From positions 57,734,702 to 57,798,701 of the forward strand of contig CM055312.2 in assembly GCA_029255685.2 (NCBI GenBank): DNA of 64,000 nucleotides, given 5' to 3'. This DNA is from Silene conica (lineage: Eukaryota; Streptophyta; Magnoliopsida; Caryophyllales; Caryophyllaceae). This document shows positions 53,541-64,000 of the stretch, piece after piece. The notes below the pieces were generated by a model. It searched no databases, was not told the DNA's origin, and saw only the letters and a program-made list of their open reading frames with translations. The position numbers were made by a program, and so were the translations under genes. Each line of letters opens with the position of its first letter. The stretch's first letter is position 1.

Positions 53541-56182
53541 GTGATGACTAGAGCCGAGGCTGAGGCTAACCCAGACATCATTGCCGGTATATTTTCAGTC
53601 CTTGGTGTCGAATGCTTGATCTTATTCGATACTGGTGCTTCATTGTCATTCATATCGACCCAGTTTGCCGATAGACTAGCTCTTGAGTCTTCGATTTGTG
53701 AGGATACTTCCATTTCACTGCCTTCTGGAGACGTCTTCTCCTGTTCTTCTTACTATACAGATGTACCCATTATGATTGCTAGCTCAACATTTCCTGCGAA
53801 CTTTCTAGAGTTTCCTCTCGAGGAGTTTGACATTATCCTTGGTATGGATTGGTTATTGCGGTACCATGCTCGCTTCGAGTGCCGTGATCAGAAAATCTGC
53901 TTGAGGAGTCCGACAAAAGTTCGTGTTTTCTATAAGGGAACTCGCCCTCGAAAGGGTATTCGTGTCATTTTTTTAATGAAAGCTTCTTATCTTCATAGGA
54001 AGGGTTGCCAAGCCTTCCTGTGTGTTATTTCAGCCGCGAAACCTTCGTTGCCGAAGTTGGAAGAGGGTGCCCATTGTTCGAGAGTTTCCCGATGTGTTCC
54101 CTGAAGAGTTGTCGGGTATACCTTCAGAGCGAGATGTCGAGTTTACTATCGAGCTTATGCCTGGTACCGGACCTATTTCTAAGGCTCCATATCGGATGGC
54201 TCCGCCAGAATTGAAGGAATTGAAGAAACAATTAGAAGAGATGATCGAGAAGGGTTTTATTCGACCGAGTGCTTCTCCTTGGGGTGCTCCAGTGCTGTTC
54301 GTTAAGATGAAAGATGGATCGATGAGATTGTTTATCGACTACAGAGAGCTGAACCGGGTGAAGAACCGGTATCCGTTGCCTAGGATTGATGACCTATTTG
54401 ATCAGCTTTGTGGTGCTTCTAGATTTTCCAAGATTGATCTACGGTCAGGATATCATCAGATTCCAGTTCGTGAGGCCGATGTCACTAAGACTTCTTTTCG
54501 CACTCGATATGGACATTTCGAGTCTGTGGGCATGCCATTTGGGTTGACCCATGCTTCTGCCATATTTATGGATCGGATGAATAAGACCTTCAGCGAATAC
54601 TTGGACACTTGTGTTGTGGTGTTCATAGATGACATTCTGATTTACTCGAAGACTGATGAAGAGCACGCCGAACATCTTCGCATCATACTTGAGATTCTGC
54701 GTCGTCAGAAGTGGTTTGCTAAGTTTTCGAAGTGTAACCCCTTGTTGTCTCAGGTTGCCTTTTTAGGTCATGTCATCTCCAGCGAGGGTGTTATGGTTGA
54801 CCCCTCCAAGATAGAGTCTATTATAGATTGGGAGAGTCCCAAAGATGTTGGAGAGATCCGTAGTTTCCTTGGATTAGCAGGTTACTATCTTCGTTTCGTG
54901 AAAGACTTTTCTGGACTTGCTCGTCCGATGAATCAGTTGCTGAAGAAATAAGCCAAGTTCGTTTGGACTGATAGCTGCGAGAGTTCGTTTCAGGAACCGA
55001 AGACTAGATTGATGACCGCTCCCGTGCTTACTCTTCCAGAGAATGGGGTTGATAACCATGTCTGCTGCGATGCTTCGATGCTTGGTTTAGGGTGTGTACT
55101 GATGCAGAGTGGGAAGGTGATCGCATAGTCCTCCAGACAGTTGCGTGTTCACGAGGTGAACTATCCTACGCATGACCTTGAGTTAGCCGCAGTCGTTCAT
55201 GCTTTGAAGATGTGGCGTCACTATCTTATTGGTTCACATTGCCGCATTTTCACCGACCATCAGAGCTTGAAGTACATCTTTACTCAGAAGGATCTTTATA
55301 TGAGGCAGCGTCGTTGGCTAGAGTTAGTCAAAGACTACGACATCGAGTTGTTGTATCATGGGGGTAAAGCCAATGTGGTTGCTGGTGCGCTTAGCCGTAA
55401 GACTTCTCATTCCTTGAGTGCCATTCAAGTGTTGCCAGATGAGCTTAGTTCTGAATTCCGTAAGTTGAGGCTAGAGATGGGTGGTAGTGGATTAAATTGG
55501 CTAGATGCGATGTCTGCTGAGCCGATTTTATAATGGGAGATTCGCAAGAGTTTGCCTGCCGATGCGACGTTCAGGAAATTTGAGGCTAAGATTGCTAGTG
55601 GTGAGGCTAAGGACTTCGTGATTGGTGCTGACAGTGTTCTTCGTTTCCGAGGCTGGATGTATGTTCCTGATGCTCCAAATTTGAGGAAGAGGGTGTTGGA
55701 TGAGGCTCATTTGACCCCTTATTCGATTCATCCAGCCGGTCATAAAATGCATAAGGATCTTAGACTGTTGTTCTGGTGGCCTGGGATGAAAAAGGACATC
55801 TTGGGTTACGTGAGTAGATGTTTGACATGTCAGCAAGTGAAAATTGAGCATAAGAGACCCGGTGGTCTGTTGCAGCCGCTCCATGTTCCTCAGTGGAAAT
55901 GGGAGTGCATCTCTATGGACTTTGTGACCGCATTGCCAAAGACCGTTGGCGGTAAGGACGCTGTCTGGGTGGTCGTAGACCGATTGACCAAGTGTGCTAG
56001 GTTTATACCGATTCGAGAGACATGGGATATGGATCGCCTGGCAAAGGCGTATGTCGCAGAGATTGTTCGCTATCACGGGGTTCCAAAAGAGATCATTTCA
56101 GACAGAGATCCGCGCTTTTGTTCGAGGTTCTGGAAAGCCCTTCAGGAGGCCATGGGTCGATTACTGATGAGCACAACAATAT
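53541..56182 (+). pseudogene. T1 pol: protease, RT, RNase H, truncated integrase
   Basis: Protease LILFDTGASLSFIS (near 53620) and FDIILGMDWL. A frameshift near 54060 precedes RT ([46 protein letters not shown] near 54615). RNase H follows after a TAA at 54949 ([26 protein letters not shown]). Integrase has its zinc region (HKMHKDLRLLFWWPGM, CLTCQQ) and the first two catalytic D (SMDFVTALPK, ISDRDPRF), but ends at LLMSTT near 56180, before the third catalytic residue (E). Further stops at about 55126 and 55531. Confidence 0.85.
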
Positions 56183-58135
56183 ACATAAGAAATTATAAAG
56201 ATTAGAATCGCAGGGAACTAGACCAAGATATACCATTAATATATGAAAGAACATCAACAAGATTCACATTATTCACAATACTCACACTTACTTATAACAA
56301 TTAGATTGCTATATCATGCTAATGAGTTTACCAGTTAAATTTATTCTACCACGTGTCCATTCTCTTCTCTGATGAACATGATTTTAACAATACATATGAA
56401 CACCATGTAATTATTTTGAGGTCATAGCAATAAAAACAATAGCGTTCGTATAATTGAAACTACTTTATATAAAGCTCAACGCAATGACAAGGTTTCATTA
56501 TCATATAATAGCGTTCATATTCGTATCATATGCCTACTATTCATGTTACTAATGACATAACAGAGTATTACATGGTTACATCACAAAATTCATATTTGAT
56601 TCAACTTTTAATATAAAACTTTATCATTACAACAATCATATATCATGCAGCAACTTCCAGAAATCATAATTAAATAACCGCTTATCTATTTTGCGAGCTA
56701 TTATAGTTTTTAGAAAATATAAAGAAATAACTAAATATAGGAAATTAAGTCAAGCATATCTTAAGGGAATTATTTATATCAATTTTTACAACTCAATTGA
56801 TCTGAACAGAAACCTTACTGTAGTTAGACGGAAATTTGGGCAACTTGCAAAAATCACAATTAAATAACGACCCGTTAAGATTTTACGTGACTTATCATTT
56901 TGAAAACATGAATGAATATTCTAAATATTGAACTTGGAACTATGAACAAACAATAATCACGTTTCGAATTATTTCCTTTGCAAAAACATGGGTCAAAACA
57001 GAATGTACAGTAACAATCTGACCACTGTCAAATAAAATGTTTATTTCTCTCAAAATATAATTCGTATTAACATGAAACCAAAAGCATTAGAAAGCTAAAT
57101 CAGAAGGTTATCACACATAAAATTTTCACATTCATATAGAGAACACATTTTTAAACGGCAACCCGTACAAATGGATAACATTCTGGAAACTTATTACAAC
57201 GTTGGTTACTTTAATATTTCATATTATTACTTTACATCGTCATATTAAAACACAACTATTCTCAAAAACATGTTGACGCATATATTGAAGCATAGAAATG
57301 ACATCGCACCATGTTAATATTTATTCATTATTTCAATTTGTACTTGCCGTCAAGGAAGCGGTAAAGATTGCGAAACTGGAAGATACGATCAACTAAATAA
57401 ATCAATAGTTATACATGTATATACAAATGTAACACATAGCTATATGACATTCATGGCTTGGGGCAACACATTCTGCATATCACTAGACATAGATTACTAT
57501 AACATTTAAATCTGATCATTCATATTCAAATTCAAGACAATATATTACATAGTTACAATAGTTATTTAGTAACCAGATATCCTATAGAATTTCTAACACA
57601 AAAATCACATGATAACATCACTCAAAATTATCGTTCAATAAATATACATCCATTCTCTAAAAGTTCAAAGCAATCATTCAGATCAGTCAACATCTCAATA
57701 TCTGTCGTATTCTTCTAATGCACATCATCGTGCAAGTCAAGCTTATATTTCAAACTCATATTCAAAACTCATGTTCTCAATACTTGAAAATCATATATCT
57801 CACCCAACATTCAATATCATTATCATGCTTCATAATACACATCACCAACCATATTTCACATCATAACTTACCTCATTCCGCTCCTGCAAAACTATTAGTA
57901 CGATATAGGCAAGGTCTGATCTTTTATTTTGTTACTACCCACTCTCTGCATCACTCACGGGTTACCAGGTTAGACTGAAAGGGCCAGTGGCTTGGCTTGA
58001 GGGGTCCCCTAACTCATCCCAATCCTGGGGCTCCTAACAGTTACTAACATGGGGTTCATTTTATTAGACTCTTCCTACGTTCATTATTATTCATTTGGTT
58101 TAGGCCTGAGGATCGTTCGCTCTGATACCACTTTG
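56183..58135 (-). mobile_element. 5' internal leader of a second, minus-strand gypsy element
   Basis: Read on the minus strand it starts at the LTR end with AAG, then TGGTATCAGAGC (initiator-Met primer site, 58122-58133) and GAACGATCCTCAGG. AGGAGCGGAATGAG/GTAAGT near 57880 looks like a splice donor, and the rest is AT-rich without a coding frame. It abuts truncated T1 at about 56182, a breakpoint lacking both elements' other halves. Confidence 0.65.
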
Positions 58136-59475
58136 TAACACCCCCATTTATTTAAGAGCCTTTAGCAAGACATTCTCAAACAAATAGAGCTATTACCATC
58201 TCGGAATGTCCGAGGTAGTGAATAACAAAGTAAAACAACCAAAGTACTTTATATTAAACTGATAAAATTTAAAATTTTGTTATTACAAATACTGCTTAGC
58301 GGAAAAAGAAAATACAACTGATAACTCTCTAGATGTGATATAATTCTAAGTCGGTCCAAAGTCTGCATCTCACATTCCTGCCCCAGCTCCTAGCTCATCT
58401 GTCTCCGACCTGTAGAATCTACTCCCCATTCCGGATCATCGTAGGTGTACACGAATACACTGTCAACCTCGCGGTTGAGTAGGGTAACACAATAATTATA
58501 ATGCAACAATTATGATATGCAAATGCAATGATATGCTCGAGCTCAATCTTAATCTCATTCTCAATCACAATCTCAATCTCAAACCCGTAACACCCAGCCA
58601 TACCGAACCTCCCGGCAGACTATAATCGGCCGTCGCCGAACACCAGCATAACAGCTGAGGTCACCAGGTCTAGTCCTGCAGAACTAGCCTGGGCCCAATA
58701 ATATATCATCATCTCAAATCCGTATCCAATGCACATGTCATGCTCGTGAATGCAACAATACTCTAAATCAATAATGCTATTAAATAATGCAATGCGCGTA
58801 CCAATAATAGTAAACAACACTCATTCCAACCGATACCATTCTCATATAAATCATGCTCAACATCCATAACACGCAATCCAACATTCATTCATAACACATC
58901 ATAGAGTATAAGGTCGGTGTATCCTACCTGGATAGCAATATAATCCAATCATGCAGCTAACATCCAATCAGTAGCATCACTCCATCACACACTCAACACC
59001 TAATACAATAATATACTTAATTACTAATTAATACAATTACGCAACCAACACAATATATCAATCATTCCAATTAGTTATCTAAATAGTATATTACGCATAA
59101 CGAGACCGTATTAAACACTACTATTTCAATTAACTTAAACAAATCGTTCTTATTACTTTTATAACCAATTCCATTTGAATAAATGACTATAGAAAGTATA
59201 CCCGAACTATTGATAGCGTCACATTCTTTCATAATATAATTACTTAACAACTTAATAATAATAATAATAACATGGTCAAAATCACTAATAATATTAATTA
59301 TAATAATTTTAATAATATATTTTAAGATAATATAAACAATAATAATAACAATGTTCAGGTAATTACAACAACAACGTATGACAATAATAATAATTCACAG
59401 ATAAGGGCAATGCCAACAACAAGTACTAATACCAATAACAATCATAATAATAATAATAATGTTAACAACCAAGGA
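58136..59475 (-). mobile_element. 5' LTR (R-U5 side) of the minus-strand gypsy element
   Basis: Plus-strand start TGTAACACCCCCATTTATTT is the reverse of an LTR end GGGGGTGTTACA. The first 400 bp align with the R-U5 of the LTR at 2472-4556, including the TCAACC/GGTTGA hairpin at 58463-58478. From about 59250 the sequence becomes AAT-rich and passes into the giant microsatellite. The U3 end is not visible because the LINE follows. Confidence 0.75.
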
Positions 59476-60016
<541 letters not shown>

Positions 60017-60086
60017 TCAATTGGTGAGAGAGGCGACTGAGAGGCGATTGAAGGGAGATTGGGGTTTCCGCCTGCCGCCTTTGACG

Positions 60087-61484
60087 ATGGGTCGGAAATC
60101 TCGCCTACATCTGCAACGCTCTTCTAATTTACGAGGATGGTGGGCCAATAAACAACTAGGAGGGGATGGAGCGAGATCAGCGGAGGAGTTGGGGGGTGAA
60201 AAGGTGCGGACTGGAGCGAATTCAGGGGAGCAGGGGGTATCGGCGAATTTGATTGGAGGTCAGGGTAAGGATTATGCTGCTTTTATGGAGGTGTCTGCTT
60301 TTGACATCGAGACGGATGATGACGTTTCGGAGGATGACGGAGAAAGTTTGAAGGAGGGGCAGTTTCCGGAGGTCCAGAACAGAGTACGTTCTCCTATACA
60401 GAAAAAGGTTACAGAGCCGGTGTTAGAACCATGTGATGCTGTGGTTACGGGGGAAGAAGAAGGGGTCTTGAATGACGGAATGCACTCTGGTGTATCTGTC
60501 CCTTTACCGAATCAATCGAAAGTGCCAGAACAGAGTCCTCCTGATGGAGATTTACTGCAAATTCAACCTGAGGATGTTCAGGAAGAGATTGAATACTGGA
60601 ACCAGGCGGTTATGTGTTTCATTCTTGGAGCAAACCCTCCTTGGGAAGTTGTTGAAGGGTTCATTAGGCGGATATGGTCGAAATTCAATATCGACAAGAT
60701 TTCGTTCATGCATAATGGCCTTTTCTTGGTCCGATTTAAAACTTTGGAGATGAAAGACAAGGTATTGCATTCGGGACATTTCCTCTTTGATAATAAACCA
60801 TTAATTGTCAGAGAATGGAATGTTGAATTGGATATGAAAAAAGAGTCTATTCAATCTGTACCTGCTTGGATTCAGATTCACAACTTGCCATTGAAATTCT
60901 GGGGAAAAGGGTTGCCAAAAATAGCGGGACTTGTGGGGCAGTATGTTAAGAGTGATATTGCGACTGCAAATAAGACGCGTCTGGGATATGCTAGAGTCAT
61001 GGTTGAACTGTTGGTGAATCAAAAATTGCCGGATAAGATTTTCTTTAAGGATGAGCATGGAATGATTATTCATGTGTTGGTTGCTTACGAATGGAAGCCT
61101 ATAACTTGCCCTAAGTGTAAAGGTATGGGGCATTCGGCAGAGGCATGCAGAAAGGGTGTTCAAATTGTGCACAATCAAAAGCCAGTGGCTAAACCTAAGC
61201 CTATTCCTCAAATACCTTCTGTGAATGCTTGGCAACTTGTGACTAGAAAGAATCACAGGGCTAAGGCAGGAACTCTAAATAAGGACCTGGTGTATCGAAA
61301 GCGGCATAACTCGAATGAAAACTTGGATCAGAGGATGTGCAAAGATAAAGAGGGATATAGCTCTAACACATTTGGAGCCTTATCCTATAAAGAAGCCCTG
61401 AAGGACCCTCGGCAAGACCCTAACAGTTCTGGTAATGTTGAAAATGGTAATGCTCTACCCTCTCCTAATCATGTCCATGGATAA
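60087..61484 (+). CDS. LINE ORF1, gag-like RNA-binding protein
   Basis: 465 codons from the first ATG in frame (MGRKSRLHLQRSS). An acidic variable N-terminus, then a DUF4283-type domain at roughly residues 170-310 (AVMCFILGANPPWEVVEGFI, LFLVRFKTLEMKDKVLHSG, PAWIQIHNLPLKFWGKG), then a CCHC knuckle at 341-354 (CPKCKGMGHSAEAC) and a basic tail. This is the usual layout of plant L1 ORF1, which binds element RNA. Its stop overlaps the start of ORF2 by 8-14 bp. Confidence 0.88.
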   Translation: MGRKSRLHLQRSSNLRGWWANKQLGGDGARSAEELGGEKVRTGANSGEQGVSANLIGGQGKDYAAFMEVSAFDIETDDDVSEDDGESLKEGQFPEVQNRVRSPIQKKVTEPVLEPCDAVVTGEEEGVLNDGMHSGVSVPLPNQSKVPEQSPPDGDLLQIQPEDVQEEIEYWNQAVMCFILGANPPWEVVEGFIRRIWSKFNIDKISFMHNGLFLVRFKTLEMKDKVLHSGHFLFDNKPLIVREWNVELDMKKESIQSVPAWIQIHNLPLKFWGKGLPKIAGLVGQYVKSDIATANKTRLGYARVMVELLVNQKLPDKIFFKDEHGMIIHVLVAYEWKPITCPKCKGMGHSAEACRKGVQIVHNQKPVAKPKPIPQIPSVNAWQLVTRKNHRAKAGTLNKDLVYRKRHNSNENLDQRMCKDKEGYSSNTFGALSYKEALKDPRQDPNSSGNVENGNALPSPNHVHG

Positions 61485-64000
61485 TATAGCCTTCTGGAAT
61501 GTTCGAGGTATGAATAGGGTTAGGAAACAGTTAGAAATTAATTATTTTATGCAGAATAAGAAAGTAGGGCTTTGTGGTCTACTTGAAACTAAAATAAAGG
61601 CTAAGGCCATGAATAAGGTGTTTGGAAGTTTTAGTTCCTGGTGTATTTCGACTAATAATGGCTATCATCCTGGGGGTCGAATTTGGATCCTTTGGAATCC
61701 GTCTGTCTTTAGGGTGAATTTTGTTGAATATAATGCGCAATATATTCACATGAAAGTTGATTCTCTGGTCAATAGACACTCCTTTTATCTTACTATGATT
61801 TACGCCTTTAATGGAGCGGCTGCTCGGATTCCTCTTTGGAATCACTTGCGGAGGCTATCTCATATGATTAATGGTCCTTGGGCTATTGCGGGGGACATGA
61901 ATTGTGTGCTTACTTTTAATGAGAGAGCGGGAGGAAATGTGAATGCTTCTGAAATTGCTCAATTTCGGGATTGTGTGAATGACTGTGGGCTAGTAGATAT
62001 TGTGAGCAAAGGATCCTTTTATACTTGGAATAACAAAAAGCAACCTAATGATCGCATCTATAGTCGGTTGGACAGATTTATGGTGAATAAATGTTGGAGC
62101 AGATTAAGGCCTGATCTTTATGCCTATTTCATGCCTGAAGGATTGTATGATCATTGTCCTTGTATTGTCAGTAGTAATCAGGTCGTTCAGCACAAGCGGA
62201 GTTTCAAGTATTTTAACATGTGGGGCAGTTCGAATACTTTTATTCCAACAGTGGAGAAATCATGGGACAAAAGGATGGCTGGAACGCCTATGTTTCGATT
62301 GGTTGGCAATCTAAGAGCCTTAAAGCCTGCGTTGAAGGAGCTTAATAACACTCGATTTTCTGACATCGAGACTGCGGCCAATATTAAGCAAGATCTTTTA
62401 TTTTCGGTTCAAGAGCGTTTGGGATTGAATCCTAATGACTTGGAGGATAGGTCTCTTGAGACGAAACTAGCGGCAGAATTTCTTGAATTGAATGCTGCTA
62501 AACATAGTTTTCTCTTGCAGAAGTCGAAAATGGCATGGAGTGTGGATGGGGACTCCAATAGTGCTTATTTCCATGGGTTACTAAAGAAGAGACAGAGTGC
62601 CAATTACGTATTGAGTATTGAAGATATGCATGGTAACACTTGTGACACTCCAACTTCAATTCAATCTGCATTCTTAGACTATTACCAACATTTGCTTGGG
62701 TCCCAACATTCTACTTCTGAGGTACGTTCTAAGATTATCGCTCAAGGGAAGGTGTGCTCTGGTGAAATGCAGCAACTCTTAATGCTTCCTGTTACTGATT
62801 TGGAAATTAAGGAGGCTCTTTTTAGTATCCCTGACAACAAATCCCCGGGGCCGGATGGATTTTCGAGTAAGTTCTATAAGGATGCTTGGCCTATCATACA
62901 GTCGGATGTGATTGCTGCTGTCCGGGATTTCTTTGTGCACAAAAAGCTTCTCAAACAAGTAAATGCTACCAACCTAGCTCTTATTCCCAAAAAGGCCAGA
63001 CCTACTTCGGTGATGCAATTCCGTCCAATTGCTTGTTGCAATGTGATTTACAAGACCATCTCTAAGGTCCTGTGCTCGAGGCTTGCTGCTGTTTTATCCA
63101 TGCTTGTTGATATTAATCAGGGGGCTTTTATTCAAGATCGGCATATTCAGGAAAACATCCTAATTTGTCAGGATTTAATTCGTCTGTATGGACGACCCAA
63201 TACTACCCCAAAGTGCTTACTAAAAATTGATTTACAGAAAGCCTATGACTCTGTGGAATGGAAGTTTGTTGAACAACTTTTGATCAAGTTAAAGTTCCCT
63301 CCTGATTTTATTCAGATGATTTTGGAGTGTGTCACCTCTCCAAGTTACTCCTTGACCATTAACGGTGAGATGTTTGGGTTTTTTAAAGGGAAGAGAGGGC
63401 TTCGCCAAGGTGACCCTATGTCTCCTCTTCTGTTCTCTATTTGTATGGATTATCTCACTCGAACGATCAAATATGCTGCTTCTGTGTATCCTTTCAATTA
63501 TCATCCTCTTTGTAAAAAGATGAAGCTGGCCAATTTGATTTTTGCTGATGATGTTCTTCTATTTTCTAAAGGAGATGCCCAATCTATGACGGTTTTGCTA
63601 AGGTCATTTGCTACATTTTCCTTGGCGTCCGGCCTTCGTGTTAGTCCAGCCAAATCCAATGTTTATTTTGGAGGAGTTCCTGACAGCCTGAAACAACATT
63701 TTATTGCTATCTCTGGTTTTGTCGAAGGTAGTTTGCCGTTTAATTACTTGGGTCTGCCTATCCAATCGACGAGGCTGAAAAAACAAGATTGTGAGTGTCT
63801 TGTTGAGAAAATTTGTGCTAGGATTCATTCCTATGGTGCTAGGAAGTTCTCTTATGCGGGGAGACTTGTGTTGGTTAAGGCGGTTCTCACGTCGCTTCAT
63901 TCATATTGGGCCACTGTATTCGTTCTGCCCAAAGGCGTAATCTCAAAAATTGAAACTACGTGCAGGAACTTTTTATGGGACAACAGTCCGGAGTATTGCC
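61477..64000 (+). CDS. LINE ORF2: APE endonuclease and reverse transcriptase, open at window end
   Basis: I translated this frame to the last base and found no stop (841 codons). Start is ATG at 61477 (MDNIAFWNVRGMN), with another in-frame ATG at 61471; it overlaps ORF1 in the +1 frame. Endonuclease: N8 in WNVRG, E37 in LLETK, GDMNCV, SRLDRF, and YDHCPC where family members usually have SDHCP, so the Ser before the catalytic D-H is Tyr. RT: NKSPGPDGFSSKFYKDAW, PISCC-type block as FRPIACCNVIYK, GLRQGDPMSPLLFSI, and FADDVLLF at 63541. C-terminal RT-linker motifs FNYLGLPI and GRLVLVKAVL follow. The C-terminal part is outside the window. Confidence 0.92.
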   Translation, partial: MDNIAFWNVRGMNRVRKQLEINYFMQNKKVGLCGLLETKIKAKAMNKVFGSFSSWCISTNNGYHPGGRIWILWNPSVFRVNFVEYNAQYIHMKVDSLVNRHSFYLTMIYAFNGAAARIPLWNHLRRLSHMINGPWAIAGDMNCVLTFNERAGGNVNASEIAQFRDCVNDCGLVDIVSKGSFYTWNNKKQPNDRIYSRLDRFMVNKCWSRLRPDLYAYFMPEGLYDHCPCIVSSNQVVQHKRSFKYFNMWGSSNTFIPTVEKSWDKRMAGTPMFRLVGNLRALKPALKELNNTRFSDIETAANIKQDLLFSVQERLGLNPNDLEDRSLETKLAAEFLELNAAKHSFLLQKSKMAWSVDGDSNSAYFHGLLKKRQSANYVLSIEDMHGNTCDTPTSIQSAFLDYYQHLLGSQHSTSEVRSKIIAQGKVCSGEMQQLLMLPVTDLEIKEALFSIPDNKSPGPDGFSSKFYKDAWPIIQSDVIAAVRDFFVHKKLLKQVNATNLALIPKKARPTSVMQFRPIACCNVIYKTISKVLCSRLAAVLSMLVDINQGAFIQDRHIQENILICQDLIRLYGRPNTTPKCLLKIDLQKAYDSVEWKFVEQLLIKLKFPPDFIQMILECVTSPSYSLTINGEMFGFFKGKRGLRQGDPMSPLLFSICMDYLTRTIKYAASVYPFNYHPLCKKMKLANLIFADDVLLFSKGDAQSMTVLLRSFATFSLASGLRVSPAKSNVYFGGVPDSLKQHFIAISGFVEGSLPFNYLGLPIQSTRLKKQDCECLVEKICARIHSYGARKFSYAGRLVLVKAVLTSLHSYWATVFVLPKGVISKIETTCRNFLWDNSPEYC

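Larger units (their letters stand above)
32318..56182 (+). mobile_element. Tekay-like Ty3/gypsy chromovirus T1, 5' LTR plus truncated gag-pol
   Basis: 5' LTR in two pieces (32318-34642, 51541-52359; about 3.1 kb once A1 is removed) starting TGTAACATCC and ending GGGGTTTTACA, then an initiator-Met primer site, gag and pol. The RT ([31 protein letters not shown]) is typical of Tekay/Del chromoviruses. The element breaks off in the integrase at about 56182, so the rest of integrase, any chromodomain and the 3' LTR are missing. Many stops in gag and pol show it is old. Confidence 0.85.

Overview
This is a transposon-dense nuclear segment of a flowering plant, probably a eudicot with a large genome. 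The evidence is spliced plant-type genes, plant-specific transposon lineages (Sirevirus- and Ale-like Ty1/copia, Athila- and Tekay-like Ty3/gypsy, CACTA, Helitron, plant L1-type LINE), AT-rich spacers and long microsatellites. I cannot name the species. No intact ordinary host gene is visible. The two non-transposon-looking loci are both partial: a Replication Protein A (RPA1)-like gene on the minus strand (about 4569-7531) and a FAR1/MULE-type gene fragment on the plus strand (26701-27850).

Layout: 1-4556 is the 3' end of a chromovirus-like gypsy element with its LTR; 4557-7974 the RPA1-like gene and its upstream DNA; 7975-9080 a non-autonomous Helitron; 9156-26196 a decayed Ale-like copia element (target duplication AAGAA) split by a young Sirevirus-like copia element on the minus strand (13210-24719, target duplication GGGAT). 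Then come a Stowaway-like MITE (26331-26420), the FAR1/MULE fragment, and a CACTA element on the minus strand (28518-32317).

32318-56182 is a four-level nest. A Tekay-like gypsy element (T1) interrupts the CACTA transposase. Its 5' LTR is split by an Athila-like element (A1, 34643-51535, duplication ACGAA). A1 holds a solo Tekay-like LTR (T2, 36942-48036, duplication GTATA), and T2 holds a second Athila-like element (A2, 39671-47835, duplication ACGTT). T1 breaks off inside its integrase at about 56182 and abuts a minus-strand gypsy 5' end (56183-59475). That LTR runs into an uninterrupted (AAT)180 tract, followed by a LINE with an open ORF1 and an ORF2 that leaves the window.

Most of the coding capacity is retroelement machinery. 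A2 carries only gag and protease, yet has nearly identical LTRs, so it was probably mobilised in trans. The most unusual signal is not a gene. The Ale-like element and both Tekay-like LTRs hold arrays of stem-loops in which the loop sequence is conserved from unit to unit while the arms differ but stay complementary within each unit. A second dispersed signal is a paired GGTCGACCGACC-type motif, found in Athila LTRs, spacers and even gag coding sequence, and in the solo Tekay-like LTR.
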